A stretch of DNA of 36,086 nucleotides. Origin: Myxococcales bacterium (lineage in GTDB: Bacteria > Myxococcota_A > Polyangia > Haliangiales > Haliangiaceae). A program made the position numbers and the translations under genes. Of the stretch, positions 16,804 through 27,936 are shown one piece after another. The first letter of the stretch is position 1, and every line of letters starts with the position of its first letter. A model generated the notes under the pieces. It saw only the letters and a list, made by a program, of their open reading frames with translations. It ran no database searches and was not told where the DNA came from. Location: assembly GCA_028287115.1 (NCBI GenBank), contig JAQBQF010000296.1:1-36086 (forward strand), written 5' to 3'.

Positions 16804-19482
16804 GTGTCGAAGCAAAGCCTGCTCTTGGTCGACGGGGACACTCGCAGTTTGCGAGTCCTCGAAGTCTCGCTGCGCAAGGCGGGGTTCAGTGTCACGGCTG
16901 CACCCACGGTGAAGGACGCGCTCGACAAGCTCGAGCTTCATACCCCAGACCTCATCATTTCGGAGACGAGCTTCGCCACGGATCTCGACGGCTTCGAGCT
17001 CCGCCGCCGGATTCGCAGCTCTCCGGATCTCGCCGAGATCCCGTTCATCTTCCTCACGGCCGAGACCGCGATCGAAAACAAGATCCGTGGCCTCGAGCTC
17101 GGGGTCGACGACTACCTCACGAAGCCGATCTACATCAAAGAGATCGTCACGCGGATCAACATCCTGCTGCAGAAGCGCCAGCGTCGAGGCTTCGACGATC
17201 GCAAGGATGGAACTCGGTTCGCGGGGCGCGTCACCGACATGCCGGTCGTCGACGTGATCCAGACGATCGAGATCAGTCGCAAGTCGGGCGTCATCAACTT
17301 TACCGGCGAGCGCGGACGGCAAGCAGCGATCTATTTCCGCGAGGGGCGCGTGATCGACGCGGAGGCCGGCACGCTTCAAGGCGAAGACGCGGTCTATCGC
17401 CTGCTGACCTGGAACGAGGGCGAGTTCGAGGTGATGTTTCGGACGGTGCGTCGTCGCGAGGCGATCACTGCGAGCTCGCAAGGCCTGCTCATGGAGGGCA
17501 TGCGCCGGCTCGATGAGTGGTCGCGCCTGCTCGAACAGCTGCCGCCGCTGGCGCATCGGTTCGAGGTCGATGCCTACGAGCTCTCGATCCGACTCGGCGA
17601 AATTCCCGACGACAACAATCGGATCCTTCGGCTCATCGATGGAAAACGATCTCTGATCGAGGTGATCGACGCGTCCGACTTCGGCGATCTCGAATGTCTA
17701 CAGACGATCTCGCGGCTGTACTTCGAAGGGATGCTGATCGATCTCGACCCGCACGAACGCGCGCGGCGAGATACGGGCAAGCCGATGCCGCTGATCCAGG
17801 TCGACGACGCGCCGACTCCGATCGAGGAGGTCGCTTCGGGGCCGATCCATTTGAGCGAGCTGCAGGCGAGATCGAGCCGGATTCCGCCAGCACAGCCGCA
17901 GCCAGAGCTCGAACCGGCGCCGGCCCCGGAGCCCGACCTCGAGCCGACGCCTGTCCAAGCAGAATTTATCGAAGAAGAAACGCCGATCCCCGGGCCGCTG
18001 ATGGGCGGGTACCGCCAGTCGAGCTTGATGCTGATCGACGCTGCCGTCGCGGCCGCCGAGGCGATCGAGCCCGGCCTGTTCGATGACGATGCGCCACCCA
18101 CCGCCGAAGAGCCCGTTGCGGCGGTCGCTCGCGTCAAGCTGGCGACGCGCAGCAGCGATCCGCGAATCCTTGCTGCTCGCAATCTGATCGAGCGTAACAG
18201 CGGGGAGGAACACATCAACGGCGCGGTCGCATCGGGCGAGATCGGCGGAGACCACGATCAGACGCAGTCGATGGAAGCCGACGAGCCCCCCGAGATCAAC
18301 GAGCCGCCGCTCGCCGATTCATACGAGGTGGACGAGGCTTCGAGTGATCCGTCGAAGGCACGTCGGTTCGCCGCGACGATTCGCCGCGACGAGCCCGCGC
18401 CGAAGCGCGAAGAGCCCGAACCGGTCCGCGACAAACCCGAGCGAGCGGAGGTGAAGCGCGACGAGCCGGCACCGAAGCGCGAAGAGCCCGACCGAGTGCA
18501 GGTGAAACGCGAGGAGGCCCCGAAGCGCGAGGAGTCCGGCTTGCGGATGATCGGCTCGCTCGGACGCGATCGCGCGGAAGCCTCTGGTGAGCTCGCACCG
18601 ATCTCGTCCTCGCAGTCCGATGCGATCGGTCCGCAGCGCGAGCTCGTCACGATCATGCCGCGCCGGAACACGCGCGAGTTCCCGACGGTTCAAGTGGCGG
18701 AGCCTGCGAAGGCGATCGAACCGGTCAAGCTGCCGCCTCCTCCGGCACGGACGCCCGTCGCCGGTGGCGTCCATCGAGCGCAAGGTCCGGGCTCGCTCGC
18801 ACGTTCGTTGATGGTCGCCGCGACGCTGCTGATCGGCGCGGCGGCATATATGAAGTGCCACAAGAAATCGGCGCCGGCGCCCTCGGACGGAACCGGCAGC
18901 GCTTCGGTTGTCGTGCCCGTGCCCGTGCCCGTGCCCGTCGACGTGGGCGCCGTCGCTGTGACCTCACCGCCCGACGCGCAGGTCGCGATGTTGGAGCATC
19001 GTGATGCAGGCGCGAAACACCACGTCGACGCTGCGGTCGCAACCGCGAAGCCCGACGCGAGCCCACGAACGAACGTAGTGGTAGCGCCGCCACGCGACGC
19101 GGGCTCCGCCGGTACGGCCGACAAGACCAAAGAAGCGCGCGACCTGCTGGACAAGGCGCACGATGCCGTCGACGACGGAGACTACGAAAAAGCTCTCCAG
19201 CTCGCGGATTCCTCGCTCAAGCTGCGCAAGACGGCGCGGACGTATCTCGTGCGTGCGCAGGCGCTGCAGCGCCTCAACCGAATCGATGATGCACTGAAGT
19301 CGATCGACGGAGCGACCGACATCATCGCGGACTACGCGGCGGCGTGGGAGCTGCGCGGCATGATGCTGTGGTCGGCGCGCCGTTATGATGAAGCGCGCAC
19401 CGCGATGAACAAGTATCTCCAGCTCGATCCCAACGGAAAGAGTGCGCCCGCGATTCGTCGCTTGCTCGAAGAGCCGCGATGA
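16804..19482 (+). CDS. Receiver-DUF4388 (PATAN) protein with membrane anchor and TPR tail
   Basis: Likely a signalling adaptor. GTG at 16804 gives 892 residues (MSKQSLLLVDGD); the frame is open further up, but that part would translate the repeat DNA. Residues 5-122 form a receiver domain with the conserved Lys (TKPI, about 107), but the phosphoacceptor Asp is replaced by Glu54 (LIISETSF), so it probably cannot be phosphorylated normally. DUF4388/PATAN spans about 138-212 (FREGRVIDAEAG). Next come a helical part, an acidic/proline region with KREEP-type charged repeats, a single membrane segment near 665-682 (LMVAATLLIGAAAYM), a PVPVPV stretch and TPR-like helices from about 775. The topology places the receiver inside and the TPRs outside the cytoplasm. 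It overlaps tsaD by 4 nt. Confidence 0.82.
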   Translation: MSKQSLLLVDGDTRSLRVLEVSLRKAGFSVTAAPTVKDALDKLELHTPDLIISETSFATDLDGFELRRRIRSSPDLAEIPFIFLTAETAIENKIRGLELGVDDYLTKPIYIKEIVTRINILLQKRQRRGFDDRKDGTRFAGRVTDMPVVDVIQTIEISRKSGVINFTGERGRQAAIYFREGRVIDAEAGTLQGEDAVYRLLTWNEGEFEVMFRTVRRREAITASSQGLLMEGMRRLDEWSRLLEQLPPLAHRFEVDAYELSIRLGEIPDDNNRILRLIDGKRSLIEVIDASDFGDLECLQTISRLYFEGMLIDLDPHERARRDTGKPMPLIQVDDAPTPIEEVASGPIHLSELQARSSRIPPAQPQPELEPAPAPEPDLEPTPVQAEFIEEETPIPGPLMGGYRQSSLMLIDAAVAAAEAIEPGLFDDDAPPTAEEPVAAVARVKLATRSSDPRILAARNLIERNSGEEHINGAVASGEIGGDHDQTQSMEADEPPEINEPPLADSYEVDEASSDPSKARRFAATIRRDEPAPKREEPEPVRDKPERAEVKRDEPAPKREEPDRVQVKREEAPKREESGLRMIGSLGRDRAEASGELAPISSSQSDAIGPQRELVTIMPRRNTREFPTVQVAEPAKAIEPVKLPPPPARTPVAGGVHRAQGPGSLARSLMVAATLLIGAAAYMKCHKKSAPAPSDGTGSASVVVPVPVPVPVDVGAVAVTSPPDAQVAMLEHRDAGAKHHVDAAVATAKPDASPRTNVVVAPPRDAGSAGTADKTKEARDLLDKAHDAVDDGDYEKALQLADSSLKLRKTARTYLVRAQALQRLNRIDDALKSIDGATDIIADYAAAWELRGMMLWSARRYDEARTAMNKYLQLDPNGKSAPAIRRLLEEPR

Positions 19483-20537
19483 CCAGTAGATCGAGCAGTA
19501 GAGCGACCAGTGGCTCGACTGCGTTTCGCGTGCTCGGGCTCGAGAGCTCGTGCGACGAGACCGCGGCTGCGATCGTGGAGAACGGCACGGTCGTTCGAGC
19601 CGATGTCGTCGCATCGCAAGACGAAGTCCACGGCCGCTACGGTGGCGTGGTTCCCGAGCTCGCATCGCGCGCGCACATCTTGAACGTCGTCCCGGTGCTC
19701 GAAGCAGCGCTCGATCGCGCGGGCATCACGCTCGCCGAGATCGACGGGATCGCGGTGACGAATGCACCGGGCCTCGTCGGTGCGTTGCTCGTCGGGCTAC
19801 AGACTGCGAAGTCGATCGCGTGGGTCACCGGCAAGCCGCTCGTCGGCGTGCATCACCTCGAAGGTCACCTGACCGCGATCTATCTCGAGCCCGATCCGCC
19901 GCCGATGCCGCACCTCGCGCTGATCGTCTCGGGCGGCCACACGTCGCTGGTCCGCGTCAACGATCACGGATCGATGATCGAGCTCGGCGCGACACGCGAC
20001 GATGCTGCCGGTGAGGCCTTCGACAAGGGCGCGAAGCTCCTCGGGCTCGGGTATCCCGGCGGCGCCGTGCTCGACAAGCTCGCGCAGACCGGCGATCCAA
20101 CCGCGATCGCGTTTCCGCGCTCGATGACCGGCGGCGAGCACGGGGAGGAGTTCTCGTTCAGCGGGCTCAAGACCTCCTTGCTGCATCACGTTCGCGCACA
20201 CGGCGTGCCCGAAGCGCAAGCACTCGCGGATCTCTGCGCGAGCTATCAAGCGGCGATCATCGAGGTGCTCGTGCGCAAGACGCGGCGAGCGGCACGGAAG
20301 CATGGCCTCCAGCACGTCCAGGTCTGCGGCGGCGTCGCGGCGAACTCGGCTTTGCGTGCCGCCTTGCGCGCGGCCGGCGCAGAGGACGGCTTCAAGGTCT
20401 ACGTCCCGCCGCCGGCGCGATGCACCGACAATGCGGCGATGATCGCAGCGGCCGGATATCACCGCCTCGTGCGCGGTGAGCGCGATGGTCTCGATCTCAA
20501 CGCTGCGCCGACCTCACCCTTGGCACGGTCCGCGTGA
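19479..20537 (+). CDS. tsaD: tRNA threonylcarbamoyltransferase TsaD
   Basis: Catalytic subunit that transfers threonylcarbamoyl to A37 of ANN-decoding tRNAs, with TsaB and TsaE. The 352-residue product shows LGLESSCDETAAA at about 18-30, the metal-binding HHLEGH at about 123-128, LIVSGGHTSLV, GEAFDKGAKLLGLGYPGG and CGGVAANSALR. The ATG overlaps the stop of the upstream gene (ATGA), and its own stop overlaps the rsmA GTG. A Ser/Thr-rich dozen residues precedes the conserved start, so a later initiation site cannot be excluded. Confidence 0.97.
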   Translation: MTSRSSSRATSGSTAFRVLGLESSCDETAAAIVENGTVVRADVVASQDEVHGRYGGVVPELASRAHILNVVPVLEAALDRAGITLAEIDGIAVTNAPGLVGALLVGLQTAKSIAWVTGKPLVGVHHLEGHLTAIYLEPDPPPMPHLALIVSGGHTSLVRVNDHGSMIELGATRDDAAGEAFDKGAKLLGLGYPGGAVLDKLAQTGDPTAIAFPRSMTGGEHGEEFSFSGLKTSLLHHVRAHGVPEAQALADLCASYQAAIIEVLVRKTRRAARKHGLQHVQVCGGVAANSALRAALRAAGAEDGFKVYVPPPARCTDNAAMIAAAGYHRLVRGERDGLDLNAAPTSPLARSA

Positions 20538-21451
20538 GCGGCAGCAACGGAAGCAATGGCAGTAACGGCAACGGCCACGGCGCCGGGTTGCGCGCGGATC
20601 CATTTCCGGACGCGCGCGTGCTGCTCGGTCGTTATGGCCTGCAAGCGAAGAAGGCATTCGGGCAGAACTTTCTGATCTCCGATCGTGCACTTCGGGCGAT
20701 CGTCGATGCGACCGTGAGTGCCGACGACGACTGGATCGTCGAGATCGGGGCAGGGCTCGGAACGCTCACCGCGCAGCTCGCCGAACGCGTCACCGAAGGC
20801 AAGATCATCGCGCTCGAGCGTGACCCCGACATGCTGCGCGTGCTCAAGGCAGAGCTCGCCGGCGTCGACAACGTCGAGATCGAAGCCGTCGATGCGCTTC
20901 GCTACGATCTCCGCATGGCCGCCAAGTGGCGGGGGGACGTCATCACCGTGTGCGGGAATCTGCCGTATCACATCGCGGCACCGCTGATCTTCAAGATCAT
21001 CGACGCACGCTCGATCGTGAAACGCGCCGTCGTGATGATCCAGAAGGAGATGGCCGATCGGATCGTCGCGCCGCCCGGAGGCAAAGACTACGGCGCGATG
21101 GGCGTGATGGTCCGGACGTACATGGACGTCAGCACGGTCGCCAAGGTCGGCGCGGGGTCGTTCTTGCCGCCGCCGAAAGTCGACTCGACGGTGATCAAGC
21201 TGGTGCCGTTACCGAATGCCGCGCCGCGGGTTCCGATCGCCGACGAGAAACACTACTCGAATGTCGTCCACGCGGCGTTCGGGCAACGGCGCAAGACGCT
21301 GCGCAATGCCCTGCGCGCGGTGTTCGATGAAGCGGTGGTCGATGCGGCCCTTGCGTCGACCGGGATCGATGGCCAACGTCGCGGCGAGACCCTCGACATC
21401 GCGGAGTTTGGCGTCCTGACTGCGGCGATTCCGGTGCCCTCCGCTGTCTGA
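20534..21451 (+). CDS. rsmA: 16S rRNA (adenine-N6,N6) dimethyltransferase
   Basis: KsgA-type enzyme that dimethylates two adjacent adenines near the 3' end of 16S rRNA during 30S maturation. The 305-residue product begins with an unusual Gly/Ser/Asn-rich stretch (SGSNGSNGSNGNGHG) before the conserved part. It then shows KKAFGQNFLISD at about 36-47, the SAM motif VEIGAGLGTLT, the catalytic NLPYHIAAPL and FGQRRKTLRNAL. GTG at 20534 overlaps the tsaD stop (GTGA). Confidence 0.95.
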   Translation: MSGSNGSNGSNGNGHGAGLRADPFPDARVLLGRYGLQAKKAFGQNFLISDRALRAIVDATVSADDDWIVEIGAGLGTLTAQLAERVTEGKIIALERDPDMLRVLKAELAGVDNVEIEAVDALRYDLRMAAKWRGDVITVCGNLPYHIAAPLIFKIIDARSIVKRAVVMIQKEMADRIVAPPGGKDYGAMGVMVRTYMDVSTVAKVGAGSFLPPPKVDSTVIKLVPLPNAAPRVPIADEKHYSNVVHAAFGQRRKTLRNALRAVFDEAVVDAALASTGIDGQRRGETLDIAEFGVLTAAIPVPSAV

Positions 21452-21534
21452 CCGCTCTCCGACGGACATGAAGACGTTTGGGAGCGTAGCCGCGCGCGAA
21501 ACCGCCTGACGTCCTTGCGTGGTAAGCAGCGGGA

Positions 21535-22359
21535 ATGCCCGAGCTGCCCGAAGTCGAGACCGTCAGGCGCACGCTCGCGCCTACGATCGGCGCGAAGATC
21601 TCGGCAGTCTGGGACAGCGGCAAGGGCCTCCACATGCACCGCAAGCCGCCGCGAGCTCGGCTGCGCAAGCTCGTCGGTGCAACGATCACGGGGGTCCGGC
21701 GTCACGGCAAGTATCTGCTCGTCGATACCGATACGCCGAGCTCGTTGCTCGTCCATCTCGGGATGACCGGTCGGTTCTTGATCACCGCGCCCGAGACCGC
21801 GCGCGCAAAGCACACGCACCTCGTCCTCGATCTCGGCGACCGCGAGCTTCGCTTCGTCGATGCGCGACGGTTCGGTCAGATCGACGTGCTCTTGCGCGCG
21901 AACGAAAAAGCGCATCCGGCGCTCGCGATCCTCGGGCCCGATCCGCTCGTCGACGGTATCGACGACGCTGCGTTTCACGCGCGCGCGCGGGGCAAGAAGG
22001 CGACGCTCAAGGCGTTCGTCCTCGACCAAGGCGTGATCGCGGGCGTTGGAAACATCTACGCGTCCGAGGCGCTGTGGCGGGCCAAGCTCAGGCCGACGAC
22101 CCGAGCCCACAAGCTCTCGGTCGCCGCGGCGGCGCGGCTGTGCGAGGCGATTCGCGAGGTGCTCGATCACGCCTTGACGAAAGGCGGGACAAGCCTGCGC
22201 GACTTCGTCGATGCCGACGGTGCGCAGGGCGAAAATGCTGATTATCTGTGGGTGTACGGAAGGGCTGGTGAGCCATGCCTGCGGTGCAAGACAGCCATCC
22301 GTCGATCTGTCCTCCAAGGACGGGCAACGTATTACTGTCCAACGTGTCAGACACCGTAA
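21535..22359 (+). CDS. mutM: Formamidopyrimidine-DNA glycosylase
   Basis: Base-excision repair glycosylase and lyase that removes 8-oxoguanine and formamidopyrimidines. The 274-residue product begins with the catalytic MPELPEVETVRR (Pro2 as nucleophile, Glu3). It shows the conserved lysine in RRHGKYLLV, HLGMTGRF, GVGNIYASEALW and a C-terminal zinc finger CLRCxxx...YYCPTC. It follows rsmA by 83 bp on the same strand. Endonuclease VIII (Nei) is excluded by the PELPEVET start and length. Confidence 0.96.
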   Translation: MPELPEVETVRRTLAPTIGAKISAVWDSGKGLHMHRKPPRARLRKLVGATITGVRRHGKYLLVDTDTPSSLLVHLGMTGRFLITAPETARAKHTHLVLDLGDRELRFVDARRFGQIDVLLRANEKAHPALAILGPDPLVDGIDDAAFHARARGKKATLKAFVLDQGVIAGVGNIYASEALWRAKLRPTTRAHKLSVAAAARLCEAIREVLDHALTKGGTSLRDFVDADGAQGENADYLWVYGRAGEPCLRCKTAIRRSVLQGRATYYCPTCQTP

Positions 22360-22432
22360 GGGGCCTCAGGTTTGGGCGTTATTGGTCGTGGTAGTGTGCG
22401 ACAAGACCCTTCGAAGCTCGCGTGCGTAGATA

Positions 22433-23035
22433 ATGTTCAACGACACAGCCGACGAAGACCTGATGGTCATGTACCAGAAGGGCGAAGTTCGCGCCTTCGA
22501 AGTGCTGTTGTCACGCCATCGCAAGCCGGTCTTCAACTTCATCCTGCGGTTCGTGGGCGATCGCGAGACTGCAGAGGATCTGCTGCAGGAAGCCTTCATG
22601 CGCGTCATCAAAGGCGCAGAGGCTTACAAGCGACAAGCCAAGTTTACGACGTGGCTTTACACCATCGCGAGGAACCTGTGCGTTGACCAGACGAGGAGAC
22701 GCAAACATCGCAAGCACGCGTCGCTGGATGCCCCGATGGATTCCAGCGAAGAGAGCGGCACGCTGTTAGATGTCATCCCCTCGAACGAAATGGCCAGCGA
22801 CCGCAAGAGTGTGAACAAGCAGCTGCACGAGCAGATGCAGCTCGCGATCGCTGCGTTGTCAGAAGAGCAGCGCGAAGTGTTTCTGATGCGCGAGTTCCTC
22901 GACATGCCGTTCAAGCAGATCGCGGACGTCGTCGGGGTTCCAGAGAACACGGTCAAGAGCCGGATGCGATATGCGCTCGAGAAGCTCCGGCTCGAGCTCG
23001 ACGAGTACAAGGATCTGGCGAAGGCCGCCCCGTGA
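22433..23035 (+). CDS. ECF-type RNA polymerase sigma factor
   Basis: Extracytoplasmic-function sigma-70 family member of 200 residues. Region 2 spans about 22-90 (FEVLLSRHRKPVFNFILRFVGD, DLLQEAFMRVIKG, KFTTWLYTIARNLCVD). Region 4 spans about 135-185 (LSEEQREVFLMREFLDMPFKQIADVVGVPENTVKSRMRYAL). The linker between them is long and acidic. ATG at 22433 follows mutM by 73 bp. The stop overlaps the GTG of the next gene, the usual arrangement of an ECF sigma with its membrane-bound regulator. The target promoters cannot be read from this window. Confidence 0.92.
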   Translation: MFNDTADEDLMVMYQKGEVRAFEVLLSRHRKPVFNFILRFVGDRETAEDLLQEAFMRVIKGAEAYKRQAKFTTWLYTIARNLCVDQTRRRKHRKHASLDAPMDSSEESGTLLDVIPSNEMASDRKSVNKQLHEQMQLAIAALSEEQREVFLMREFLDMPFKQIADVVGVPENTVKSRMRYALEKLRLELDEYKDLAKAAP

Positions 23036-23961
23036 GTGATCCGACTCGAGATGGCGACGACGATCCTCAGCTCCGATCGTTGCGCGCGATCTGGCTCGCG
23101 CTCCCCGACGAGGAACCACCGCAGAGCGGCCTCGCACAATTGATCGCTGCGGCTCGCGTGCAGGCCGAGCACATGGGCAAGCCATCTGTCTGGCACCGCG
23201 TGTTCGAGATGTTGCGCCGTCCTGGGGTGCTCGCACTGGCGACGATCATCGTGCTGATCGGAGGCGCGCTGTTCATCAGCCGACGGAGCGACCAGCTCGA
23301 GTCCGCCCCTGCGACGGTCTCGGTGACGACGTCTCGAACCGAAGGTGCACCGGTCGCTCCGATGGAGCGCGAGCGGGCCGTGGTTCCGGAACCCGAAGCG
23401 TCAGCGGCTGTTCCGGGCGGCGCGCCGGGCGTGGTTGTCGAGGAGAAGCCGCCCGTTACAACGGTCCCGAAGGTAGAAGCCGCTTCGACCGTTCGCGTGT
23501 CACCGCCCAAACCCGCCGCGCCGATCGCCAAGACCGATCGACATGCCGGTGTTCAGCGCAGCGACCTCGGCGCGGTCAACCAGGGCCCGGCGAGTGGGCG
23601 TGCAAATGGTGTGGTCGGCGGCCTGGCCGCCGAGACGGCCCCGGTTCTCGATGACAACAATGGACCTCCGAGCAAGCCGTACAAAGCGCCCATGAAGAAG
23701 GCGACCAAGGCTCCTGCGATGATCGCCACTGACGACGTTGCACCGGAACCAACGTCGCAGGCGGATCTGGAGAGCTCGCGCGATGCTGCCAAGCAGCCCG
23801 AAGTCGCTCAACTCCTCGCACAGTGTCGTTCTGCCGCGACGCGAGGTGACTGCGCCGCGGTGCGCGCGATCGCCCAACGGATCGCGAAGCAGAACGCCGT
23901 GTTCTATCGAGATCGAGTCTCGAAAGACGCGATGATCACGAAGTGCCTCCTCGCCGAGTAA
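23032..23961 (+). CDS. Single-pass membrane protein, probable regulator of the adjacent sigma factor
   Basis: No family recognised. The 309-residue product has a short cytoplasmic N-terminus (about 1-62, with LRAIWLALPDEEPPQ), one membrane segment at 64-83 (VLALATIIVLIGGALFI), a long Pro/Ala/Val-rich low-complexity stretch and a C-terminal helical part with two cysteines (QCRSAATRGDCAAVRAIAQRI). The GTG start overlaps the sigma factor stop, which suggests an anti-sigma role. However, the HxxxCxxC zinc motif of classical anti-sigma domains is absent, so it would be a non-canonical type. The rnhB gene converges 10 bp downstream with no visible terminator between them. Confidence 0.65.
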   Translation: MSDPTRDGDDDPQLRSLRAIWLALPDEEPPQSGLAQLIAAARVQAEHMGKPSVWHRVFEMLRRPGVLALATIIVLIGGALFISRRSDQLESAPATVSVTTSRTEGAPVAPMERERAVVPEPEASAAVPGGAPGVVVEEKPPVTTVPKVEAASTVRVSPPKPAAPIAKTDRHAGVQRSDLGAVNQGPASGRANGVVGGLAAETAPVLDDNNGPPSKPYKAPMKKATKAPAMIATDDVAPEPTSQADLESSRDAAKQPEVAQLLAQCRSAATRGDCAAVRAIAQRIAKQNAVFYRDRVSKDAMITKCLLAE

Positions 23962-23971
23962 GCGAGCTTCG

Positions 23972-24682
23972 TCAGATCAGCTCGAGCTGCAGCGTGAGCG
24001 GCCGAACATGGCCGAGTAGATCGGCGAGATGCGGATACGGCCAGCTCATCCGCGCTTCGTCGGGCAACCGGCCATAGCGCTCGACGTACGCACGCAACCA
24101 CTTGCGAGTCGCTGCATTCGCGTAGCCACCACCGGCGATCGTGCCTAGCTCGGGCTCGTAGCGCTGCTTGATCGCATTGAACCGATCGTCGCGGATCACC
24201 TTGGCAACGACCGAAGCCGCCGCGACCGCAGCGTGATGATCCTCGGCGTGATCGACGGACGTGAACTGCGCGTACTTCTGCCCGAGCGCCGCAAACATGC
24301 GCTTGCCGTCGGCGATGATCTTGTCGCAAGCCGGCGCCTGATCGATCAGCTTGGTCGCGAGCTCGCGCTCGAGAACGTTGAGCTCGCCACGGCAGACGCG
24401 CTGGTCGATCTCGTGATGCTCGACTTCGATCGTCATCACGAACTTCGCGCGCACGCGGATCTCGGCCGCGAGCTCCTTGCGGATCTCGTGCGCGTCTTCT
24501 CCGGCGCCGTATGCCTTCGAGTCGCGCAAGCCTTTGCGGGTCAGCGAGGCGGCGGTGCGCGAGTCGATCGCGACGGCGGCCATCACCATGGGCCCTATCG
24601 CGGGACCTCGGCCAGCCTCATCGATCCCGAGCGTCAGCCGGTTCGGGATCGGGCTTGTCGAGCGCGGGATCCGCTTGGCCAT
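23972..24682 (-). CDS. rnhB: Ribonuclease HII, archaeal-looking variant
   Basis: Endonuclease that cuts RNA in RNA:DNA hybrids and at single ribonucleotides in DNA. ATG at 24682 (MAKRIPRSTS) gives 236 residues and is preceded by AGGA with 9-nt spacing; a longer frame upstream is not related to the family. Catalytic acids are in place: D21 and E22 in GIDEAGRGP, D125 in IADGKR, D148 in AEDHHAAVAAAS. The motif GPAIGPMV and the C-terminal GGGYANAATRKWLRAYVERYG with RMSW resemble archaeal RNase HII (GSGYPSD...T..FL, RKSW) more than the usual bacterial GYxTxxH form. It closes the leftward dynamin locus. Confidence 0.87.
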   Translation of the reverse strand: MAKRIPRSTSPIPNRLTLGIDEAGRGPAIGPMVMAAVAIDSRTAASLTRKGLRDSKAYGAGEDAHEIRKELAAEIRVRAKFVMTIEVEHHEIDQRVCRGELNVLERELATKLIDQAPACDKIIADGKRMFAALGQKYAQFTSVDHAEDHHAAVAAASVVAKVIRDDRFNAIKQRYEPELGTIAGGGYANAATRKWLRAYVERYGRLPDEARMSWPYPHLADLLGHVRPLTLQLELI

Positions 24683-24911
24683 GCCCGGGCATCCTAAGCG
24701 GAAAAGATCGATCAGAGGAAGGACCAACTGAACGTGCTCGCGAGTCGCCGAGACCCGAGTGCGCTGCACCTCCGAGCCAAGTCCAAACGCGCTTCGAGGA
24801 CGATCTCGCGATTCATCGATCACGCGAGCTCGGATCCAACCCAGCGCGCACCGTAGAGGCGCAATGCTGCGACTTGGATCGGAACGGGAGGCCATCGCGC
24901 AAAGCCTACGA

Positions 24912-27767
<2,856 letters not shown>

Positions 27768-27800
27768 GTCGCAAGCGTAGCACTAACCCCAGCGATCACC

Positions 27801-27936
27801 GGGTGCTAGCGCGTCGCGGGTGTTAGCGCGTCGCGGGTGTTAGCGCATCGCGGGTATTGGCGCGTCGCGGGTATTGGCGCGTCGCGGGTATTAGCGCGTT
27901 GCGGGTGTTAGCGCGTCGCCGGTATTAGCGCGTTGC
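27801..27936 (-). repeat. 8-unit 17-bp tandem repeat array
   Basis: Eight head-to-tail 17-bp units (type GGGTGTTAGCGCGTCGC as read on plus) fill the gap between the lipoprotein gene and the TPR-GTPase. Units vary at only a few positions (GTT/ATT, TAG/TGG, GTC/GTT). The last unit enters the 3' end of the lipoprotein gene and provides its TAA stop. On the minus strand each unit carries GCGCTAACACCC or a close variant, the core seen at 6688 and 16766. Confidence 0.9.

Noticed and set aside
21452..21534. Terminator between rsmA and mutM
   Set aside because: No GC-rich hairpin followed by a T-run could be found.
27801..27936. CRISPR array
   Set aside because: The 17-bp units are directly adjacent with no unique spacers, and no cas genes are present.
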